IMG/VR virus record: IMGVR_UViG_3300025732_000037
Location: 1-64,000 of that record
Direction: 5' to 3' (one strand)
Source: a virus
DNA: 64,000 nucleotides
In this document: in pieces, positions 26,552 through 35,800 of the stretch
Layout of the letters: every line of letters begins with the position of its first letter
Numbering within the stretch: position 1 is the stretch's first letter
Translations under genes and position numbers: made by a program
The notes under the pieces: model-generated
The model's input: only the letters and a program-made list of their open reading frames with translations
Database searches by the model: none
What the model was told of the DNA's origin: nothing

Positions 26552-29500
26552 AGGTAGAATAACCAACATATTTTAGTTTATTGAATCTTTGTACAACTGA
26601 TGAAGTAGAAATTCCACCAGTTATCGCATAAGAATTAAATTCATTTGGTATTTTCCTGAATGGTGTTGTAATTTTACCCCAACTATATTCTCCATAGAAA
26701 TTACTAAATCCTAAACCACTTATTCCATTGTAGTTATCCAAACTAACCACTACTTGAGAGACATAAGTAATTCCAACTCCAGAAACAGCAGTTTGTGCAA
26801 TAGAAACCGAAGCGACTTGATATATATTGTCAATAAAACTTGTACCAATTCCAACTATTGATCCAGATGTGTTTAGTGATGTTAATCCGTTACCAACATT
26901 TGACTTAGAAACTGAGAAATAGTACCCAGTTTTAATACCACTGATGCCTGTAGTGGCACTGCCCACACTCAAAATACTACTATCTCTCAATATCGAATCT
27001 GTTGGTATATAAAAATCAAATACAAGTCCAGTAGAAGCGACTCCAACTGTTGTTGTTTTAATTCCAGATATAATACCAAAATCTCCCTCATAAGATATTT
27101 TATCAATAATTTCATATGTAATATTTGGATATTCGAATAAAACAAGAGGAGGTTCGGTAGAAGTGTATCCAAATCCAGCACTACTTATTGCAACGGAGGA
27201 AACGGATCCATTACTAATAGAACAAGTTGCAACTGCACGACCTGTTGTTCCTATTCCTATTGGATAAGCAATTGATATTGCTGGAGCAGCAGTGTATCCA
27301 AATCCAGAGTTTGTTATATTAATAGAAGATATTGTTCCTGAAGTTGAAACTTCAGCAGTACCTTCCGCAGCAACTAAAGTATCTTGAGAAACGATTATAA
27401 TTTTATTTTGTGGTTTTTCTGCTATTCCATTATGAATGTATTCTCTTTCACTATCAAAAAATGCTTTAACACTTTCAACAAAAACTTCAGTTGACGCAAT
27501 ACTAACATTTTGTATTATATTTGAAACTGGTTGAATGTATGGTTCATAAATTATTCTATCTTTTCCTACATAAAAACCATTTACAACCAAATCTTCAGTT
27601 TGTCTACACCAAGTTACTGGTCTCAAAAGATCTTCATCTGCAGTAACTCCAGGGCCAGGATATAGATTTGTTTCTACAATATCAGATGAAATAATATCAG
27701 TAACCAATCTCTTATTTTCGGTCAGATTTATATCATCACTTGTTAATCTAAGAGTATCTCCAATTTTAACAGTTTCTAAAATATCTACATCCAGAGTATC
27801 AACATCAGAAGTTCCTCTATAGAAAAGAATTCTACACCTATCACCTTCTTTGGGTGCTTCTGAAAATTTAATTCTACTACCTCCCGTGAAAGTATATCCT
27901 TTTCCAGGAACCTGAAGTACATCATTTACAAATACCAATAATGCAGATTGAACGTCAATATTTGATCCTGGTCTTGCTCTTATAGTAGTCTGATTTCCTC
28001 CAATAAGAATTGGGAATGTTCTTCTAATTCCATTAAATAAACTTTCTGGAGAATCTATAATTTGGAGATCACCAACTGTCCAAGCAGAAAATTCATCATT
28101 ATGAATATTATCAATCGTTAGTTGGAACTCATTAAATGATAATGAAGTATTAGTTGGAATTCCAATAGTACCTCCAACGGAAACTGTTAATTTTTCTCCC
28201 AATTCATATCCATATCCAAGATTTTTTAATTCAAAAGATATTACACTAGATCCTTGTCCAACGATTATATTTACTTCTGCACCAGTACCAACCCCAGATG
28301 CAGACACTGAACTATAAATTAGTGGAATATTTGAGTATGATAGTGGAGAATCAAAGACAACAATTGGTGGATTTGTAGAAGTATAACCACTTCCTGGATT
28401 TGTAATAGAAACTGCAGTAACATATCCATTTGAAACTGATGCTACGCCAACTAATTCAATCGGAGAATTTTGCAAGTCTTCTGTTTTGATTCCCACATTT
28501 ATTGTGGTCTGTATTCCTGAACGATATCCGGAACCACTATTACCAATACTAATAGATTGAATAGTTCCTGCAATAGAAATTATTGCTGTTCCTCCAGCAG
28601 AAACCAGAGGTTGATATCCAAATCCTTGAGTAGATGCAACGGATAATATAACACCACCTCTAGGAACACTAGATGTGTTTACATCATAATCAGATGAAGA
28701 AGAATTTCCGGTGAAAGTTACCGTAGTAATTCCTAATTTTTCTTCCAATTTATAATCATCAATAATATTGGAGAAATTAGGACCCTGGAATATATCATTA
28801 ACCAAAAGAATTGCATTAGATGTCGATATTCCAGTGACATTAGAACCATTTACTTTTAATGAGAATGTTTTATCAATTCCATTAAAGTTATGAGAAATAT
28901 CATCAAAAATATAATTTGATGAGTATGCCTCACGGTTTCCATCTTCTAGACCAGATCTTAAGAAAACTCTTCCGGAAAATGAAGAACCTGTTACTATACC
29001 AACATAGTCTAGTTCATCCCATCTATTTGTTGGATTTAAAATTGGAACCTTTCCGTAAGGAGCTTCAGCAAAGTAAATCGTATTATTAATTATATTATAA
29101 TTTCCAATAATTTTTATAACTAAATCAGAAGAAGAATGTGTACTTAATCCCGTCCCAAACCATCCTCTTAATACTTGAATAGCATTAGTGCTTCCAACAC
29201 CAACAGAGGTAACTTTAAAAATTTCTTCGTTAATTTTTAAAAAGTTTCCGGAGGATATTGATGTTATTCCAGAAACATACACTTCACTATCAAAAAAAGT
29301 TATGTCTTTTGATAATATGGAAGTTACCGCAGTAGACGTGATTGGCGATTGAATCATATTATCAATACTTATTATCACCTTTTTATTTTGATTTTTACAC
29401 TTAAACCTATGAGAAGTTCCAATTCCAACAGAAGTTATATCTAAAAAGTTTGGTATGGTCCTTAATGCTTCCGAAGCTGAAGCAGCAACTCTTATATCAA

Positions 29501-29837
29501 TTTCACTGACTTTTATTACATATAGTTTTGTTGGTAGTTTATCAGTAAGTCCAATTCCAGGAATAGAAGTATTTGCTATTCCTATAGACTGAGTTGTTCC
29601 TATACCTTGTGAATAATATTCAATTTCTTCTCCTGTGGAGAAGAAATGATTTGGAATTCTTATTGTATCAGATTCTGTTTTTACTATTGCTGGATTACTT
29701 GCATCGAAATATCTTTCAAATATTGGAAGGTTACTATGTTTTAGTACAAATTCTTTTTTGATATCATTATTTGTTCCAGTATAACTTCCATAACTGTAAC
29801 CAATAGATCCGTTTATCAATGAAAGTTCTGAACTCAT
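26547..29837 (-). CDS. Large baseplate/tail structural protein built of shared modules (1096 aa)
   Basis: This protein starts MSSELSLINGSIGYSYGSYTG and has no clear T4 homologue. It contains at least five GxGY repeats (GSGYRSGIQ, GSGYTSTNPPIVV, GYGYELGEKLTV, GFGYTAAPAISI, GFGYTSTEPPLVL). It also has an RG-x-x-GT module near residue 225 (IQVLRGWFGTGLSTHS) and a D-x-VQSALLVFVNDVLQ block typical of phage tail proteins. It lies between the gene-7 relative and gene 8. I infer a wedge-associated or peripheral baseplate protein. Confidence 0.75.
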   Translation of the reverse strand: MSSELSLINGSIGYSYGSYTGTNNDIKKEFVLKHSNLPIFERYFDASNPAIVKTESDTIRIPNHFFSTGEEIEYYSQGIGTTQSIGIANTSIPGIGLTDKLPTKLYVIKVSEIDIRVAASASEALRTIPNFLDITSVGIGTSHRFKCKNQNKKVIISIDNMIQSPITSTAVTSILSKDITFFDSEVYVSGITSISSGNFLKINEEIFKVTSVGVGSTNAIQVLRGWFGTGLSTHSSSDLVIKIIGNYNIINNTIYFAEAPYGKVPILNPTNRWDELDYVGIVTGSSFSGRVFLRSGLEDGNREAYSSNYIFDDISHNFNGIDKTFSLKVNGSNVTGISTSNAILLVNDIFQGPNFSNIIDDYKLEEKLGITTVTFTGNSSSSDYDVNTSSVPRGGVILSVASTQGFGYQPLVSAGGTAIISIAGTIQSISIGNSGSGYRSGIQTTINVGIKTEDLQNSPIELVGVASVSNGYVTAVSITNPGSGYTSTNPPIVVFDSPLSYSNIPLIYSSVSASGVGTGAEVNIIVGQGSSVISFELKNLGYGYELGEKLTVSVGGTIGIPTNTSLSFNEFQLTIDNIHNDEFSAWTVGDLQIIDSPESLFNGIRRTFPILIGGNQTTIRARPGSNIDVQSALLVFVNDVLQVPGKGYTFTGGSRIKFSEAPKEGDRCRILFYRGTSDVDTLDVDILETVKIGDTLRLTSDDINLTENKRLVTDIISSDIVETNLYPGPGVTADEDLLRPVTWCRQTEDLVVNGFYVGKDRIIYEPYIQPVSNIIQNVSIASTEVFVESVKAFFDSEREYIHNGIAEKPQNKIIIVSQDTLVAAEGTAEVSTSGTISSINITNSGFGYTAAPAISIAYPIGIGTTGRAVATCSISNGSVSSVAISSAGFGYTSTEPPLVLFEYPNITYEIIDKISYEGDFGIISGIKTTTVGVASTGLVFDFYIPTDSILRDSSILSVGSATTGISGIKTGYYFSVSKSNVGNGLTSLNTSGSIVGIGTSFIDNIYQVASVSIAQTAVSGVGITYVSQVVVSLDNYNGISGLGFSNFYGEYSWGKITTPFRKIPNEFNSYAITGGISTSSVVQRFNKLKYVGYSTS

Positions 29838-29864
29838 GAAATCCTCCGTTACTTTATCTTTAGG

Positions 29865-32800
29865 TTATACGAGTAATCCAACATTTGTTTGGAACACTTT
29901 GATATCAACTTCAATATTTTCGTTGGGCGTAAAGTATATATTAGTAATATCACCAGATAACCCAGCACTTATAGAACCTAAAGGAGAATCTGAATATAAA
30001 GAACCAAATTCAGTTATATAACATTCATTTGTATTTGTGTTGGATATAACCAAAAATTCAGAAACTTGATAATTTAAGGATGTTAAATCTTCAATAGAAA
30101 TTATTGAATATGATATATTATATACATTATTTAAATATGATGTAATAGTTGTAATAGATGGAGAAGAAGAAGATGCAATACCCACAGAATAAGAATTTAT
30201 AGAACTTCCTTCTAAAGTTTGACTTCCAGTTGAAGAAAATCCAGAAGTTGATATTGATACAATTAAAGTGTTAATAACATAATCAACCTCAGTTTCTGCA
30301 TCTGGAATCAAGTCAATGATTACATTTCCGCCAGAAATATATGCATTGTAAGTTCCAATACCACTAGTAGATCTTGAATTAAAACTATTAGTAGTTATTT
30401 GGCCATAATCCATTAAGTATACATTCGTATTGTCATGAATATATGTAACTTCATCATATTCATAATATGATGAGTCTGTAGCACCTATTTGAACTAAAAC
30501 CTTTGAAGACCTAACCGTAGTTGCAATACCAACAATTGAATTTCCAATTCCTGCACTAGATCCTTGAGGAATAGTTACCGTATTTGTAAATAATGAAGAG
30601 ACATCACCTAAAGAAATTGTTCCAATTCCAGTACTTATATCTCTTAAAGAAAAATTAAATAGTTGTAAATTATAATTATTCAATTTTGATTTATTTGGAT
30701 AAAATAATAAATTTCCGGTGTTTCCTGTAATAGAAAAATCAAAGGATCCAAGATCAACAAAACTATAAAGACCATATTGGTTTATGAAACCAGTTTCATT
30801 ATTATGAATTAAAGAAACCATTGATAGTTGATTTTCTCCAACAAACTTTTTATCTTGAATTGATATGACGTATTTTCTAGATCTAAAATCTTCAAGTAAG
30901 AAAGAATCCACTACACTAAATTCTGTAGCTCTTGGATTACTATTGAACTGTTCGGACAAATCATCAATAACCAAAACTCTATTACTAATAGATTCAATAT
31001 AATCTTGAATAAGTCTAGAATTAAAAATAATTTCGCTTGAGTATAAAGAATTATCGAGTATCAAATTATTTTCTGATGCTAAATCAAAATCAGTAACACA
31101 ATTTAAATTAATCGCATTTGAAAAATCTGCAATACTAGTAGAGTCACCAGAATTTTGATCTGTAGAAGCAATTCCAACACTTCCTGTAGAAGATTCTATA
31201 ATCAAATTACCAAATTTTTTAAATCCTGCAGTATGATTTAAAGTACTGACTGGATTATCCCAAATACTTAAATCAACTTGAGATTTAATATCATATGAAA
31301 AATATTGATAATAATCACTATCATGAATTCTTTGAAAATCATTATTTAAAAATCCAGTATCTCTATTCCAACCTTTTTTAACTTTAGATGAAGAATTGAC
31401 AATATATGTTGTGTCGTTTATTTCCAGACTTTTAACTATTGCAGTAGATGCGGATGTTTTACCTCTAATTATATCTCCAGATTCAAAATCATCTGATGTT
31501 GATACTTTTAGATATTGATTGATAGAATCCCATCTTTCAATTTCTCCCGAAGAATTATCTGAGTATACTACCTCACCTTCATAAAAATCATTTCTCTTCA
31601 AAACTGGGACAAATGTTGGGAATTGTGATTGTGGAATTATCCTTCCCGAAGAATAGAAACTTGAAAAATTACCGGGAACTTCATCTACATCTAAGTAGGG
31701 CGATAAGTTGTAAGCAACTGTTGCTCCTATTCCTCCAATGTTTGGATCAACAGAGTTTATTGTAAAGAGTGTATAATTATATTCTGATGAATTGTATCCG
31801 CGTACTGATTCTGTCGTAGACGTAGCAACATTTATACCTTCAATTAATACCTTTTCGCCAACAAAAAATGGAAAATCTTCTGCATCACTAAAGTTTGCGT
31901 CCAAAGTTACAACTACATCTTTATTAGATGGATTAAATATAATATTTTGTATTTTTATTCCATTTGAGTTGTTTATTGGTATTATAGTCGGTATTGAATT
32001 TGAAAGTTCTGTTGTGTTTCTTTCAATAGTAACATTAGTATCACCCGGAGAATAACTTAATACAACATCTTTCAAGACTTTATTTGTAAGTCCATCAATT
32101 ACGATTAGATTGGGTGGAGTGTTATAATTTTTACCAAAAGAACTTATTCCAATATAATCAAATGTTGACAAAGATTCAAGTTGCAAAATACTTGGGAATC
32201 TAGCTGTTGGTCTAACACTGTAATCGGAAGAATAATCAAAGCCAATGTCTTGTAAAGTCACTGATGTAACTTTACCGATATTATTTGAATCGGGTATTAA
32301 ATACGCATTTTCACCACTTTCTGATATTATGGAACTAATCCCAGGTAAAGTTGAGTATCCATTTCCTTTATTTAAAATTGTTATTTCTTTAATTGGTCCA
32401 GTAGGATTATGACTATCAGTGTAGTATTCAATACCATTATTATATGATACAACTTCTGGATTTTTTAAAATATTATATTTAAATGTAGATGGAGAAATTT
32501 CAGAAATTGTATAAGTACCATTATATTCACTTTCATTAATTGATATCTTATTATTTGATACAACCTCAGAATCTAAAATAATATCTTTTTTGATTTGTTG
32601 ATTCAGATCAAGATTAATTGGAACTAAGTTGTAATATAATTCAGAAGGAACTTTATCGTTTAACTTTAATGTCAATTTTGCAGTTGAATCTATACCAACT
32701 AATCCTGATTTTTGAAGTTCAAAAGTAATTGTTAGTTCGGTGGTGTCAAATTCTTCAGAAAGTGTAGAATCCTTAAATAGTTTTAATTCAAAAGCCGGAT

Positions 32801-35800
32801 ATGAAACTGAGTTTCTAACAAAGGATAAAGAAGAATCAGAAAGATCAAAATTAACAATATAATTTCTTATCAAATTGACAGGTGGATTTATTGGCGAAAT
32901 AACACCAGGAGTAGAAGAGAAAATAGTAATATTTTCTGTAGTTAGATTTGTTGAGTTGTAGTAACTATTGGCTAATTGAATTTTGTCCGGATCAATTACA
33001 ATAACATAATACATTCCATTATTAACTAATCCAGAAGCCGGAGTTACTGCAGTATATAAAACTTTTTGTCCATTATAAAATCCATGTTTGTTGATAGTAA
33101 TAATACTATTTGAAGTATCAATTGAACTGAATGATCTTGGATTAATTATTATCCTGCGATTATAATCATCATACTTAACAATAATTGAGGTTTCTATACC
33201 AGATTTAACGTTTATTGTAACCGAATCAAGTAGAGATAGACCATGAGTTTGTGCAGTAGACACTGTAACTATATTTTTAGTTACCTTTGTACTTAAAAGA
33301 TTGGAATAATTTGTTTTAAAACTATGAATTTGCCCGGTTCCTACTGAAGTAATATAAAGTATTTCTGATACAGTAGAACCAATACCAACAAATGTTCCAG
33401 TTGATCCAATACCAACTTTAGATGTTGATATTCCAATTAAATCATTTGAAATTTTTGCAACATAAACTATAGAATTATTTGAAAGTTGGAAACTATTAAT
33501 GCCATCTGTGGAGACAGAAATAGGAGTTCCGCCATTTGAAAAATATGTTAAAGAATCTCCAGTATTTAAATCGTGATTTTCAAAATATATTGATCTAGTT
33601 GGAATTACTAATTCAGTAATTCCTGCACCTGGATTTGAAAAATAAAGCGTACTTCCAATTCCAATTCCCGATAGTGTACCCAATCCTACTGATTCAGTTG
33701 GGTTAAAATAAATTTCTCTGTTAATATTAAAGTTATATGATGTCGATATTCCAAAATTTAAAGTAATTTTTCTTGGTTTTTCTGTTATTATAGTTCCAGA
33801 TGAATATGATGTTAATCCTATGGTTCCATTAAAATTACGTAAAACTCTTATTCTTGATGATTTTGAATCTACATTTAATACTTTAACCTGTTCTTGTCCA
33901 AATTGATAAATGTCATTTTCTCTAATTTCTGGGTGATTTAGATTACCAGAAACATTAAAATAGGTTACAATTCCTGTATACTGCGCAGACCCAACTCCAC
34001 TAGTTAAAGTTAAGAAATTTTGTAATACCTTTATATTCCCAGATTTTCTATAATCATATTTACCGGTGATGTTTACAAGATCATTATTTGATAATCCATG
34101 AGGAGTTGTTGTAAATCCAATAAATTCTTGATTATATGGATAGAAAATTACATCATTATAAGAAGAAGATGCGACACTAATTTGAGTTACTTCTTTGCCT
34201 TTTATTTTTGTGACTTTTGCCTTTGTATTAGAATACGAAAAATCATCAGTAAATTTTAAAACATCATTAACTTTATAATCATTTCCTCCAGTTATTATTC
34301 CTACATTGTACACGTTACCAGAGGTAACACTATTAACGATAGATTTTTGTTGTTTGATTGTATTCGGATTGACTAAGTAATCGTAATCTTTTAGATTATA
34401 AGGAGTGATATTTCTCCTCCAGTCAGTCTGATTTATATCAATAAAATCTTGGTTTGATGAAGGTTTAAAATTAAACTCTATTAATTTAAACTTATATGTT
34501 GGTCCTACAGCGTATGGGAAAACTGGATTTTTGAATCTAACTTCACTATTATCAATAGTAGTAAAGTAAGCATATACTCCATATGGATATTCTGGAGTTA
34601 TACAAAATCTTCCATTATGCTCATCTAGATCTCCGTCTGCATTGTATACATAATCTTCAATGAAAAATCCTTGAGGATACAGAGAAAGAGATGGTCTATC
34701 GATTCTTGAATTAAGTTCTGGATCAATTTTGTAACTAGATGATAATAATTTTACAGAACCACCAGTTTTTGAAGAATATCCATAAGGACCATATATTGGA
34801 CTACCATCATAAGCCCAACCTAAAATTGGAGAATGTGCAGTTGATGTCAGTTCATTATTGTTGATAAATTGTAAATCTGAGGTATAATTAATTTCACCAT
34901 CTACAAAACTAGTTGCTTGAGCAAGTTTTCGTAACTGCTTAGGAGCATATGCGTGTGTGTATTGTAATCCAAATGACGGATTTAATCCCGTTGTTAGTAC
35001 GCCATCATCATTCGGTAGTTGTGAGTTTAATCTCAACCTCTCAACCAAATTTATTTTCCAAGGTTTAATCTGAGCCTCAAATTTTGCCCCGCTTCCACCA
35101 GAAGTTATATTGATGAAAGTATTTGAATTATCATAACCAGCTCCACCATAAATTACATCTACTTTTATTAATGTTCCATTCGAAAAAACAGGAGCTAATA
35201 CTGCGCCAGATCCAGAACCAATGATCTCAATATTTGGTGCTGAAATATATCCACTTCCTGAACTTTGTACCAAGACTTCTACAATCTTTCCATCAAAAAT
35301 AACAGGTTTAACTTGAATTCCTGATCCAGAATTTAACTGAAATAGAGGTTGCCTATTATAGTTAAGAATATCTTCAGAACCATAGTTATTTCCACCAGAT
35401 TCTATACATACTGACTGAATTTTACCTCTGAATACTGGTCTAATTGCGGCATTAAAATTTTGTCCAGTTAAAGTAGATATTCCAATTCTTCCATTTATAA
35501 TAACTTCAATTTCCGGATAATTAAACTTATGGAGACCTGATCCAGTTGATGTTAAGTTTATATATTGATTTGTATCATAATAGAAAGAAGTTGTAATTCC
35601 TAGAGAAGAAATACCAATCTGAGACAATCTAAATTGATTGTCATTTATTTTTGTTATATAATAAGAAGACTCCGAAGTTAAACCGCTAATTGGAGTTTCT
35701 GTTGGATGATACGTTACAATTTCTCCACTCAAATATCCATGATTTTCGATACTAATAATATTAGAAGAAGTATTAATTCCAGTTGGATTTGCAATTGATA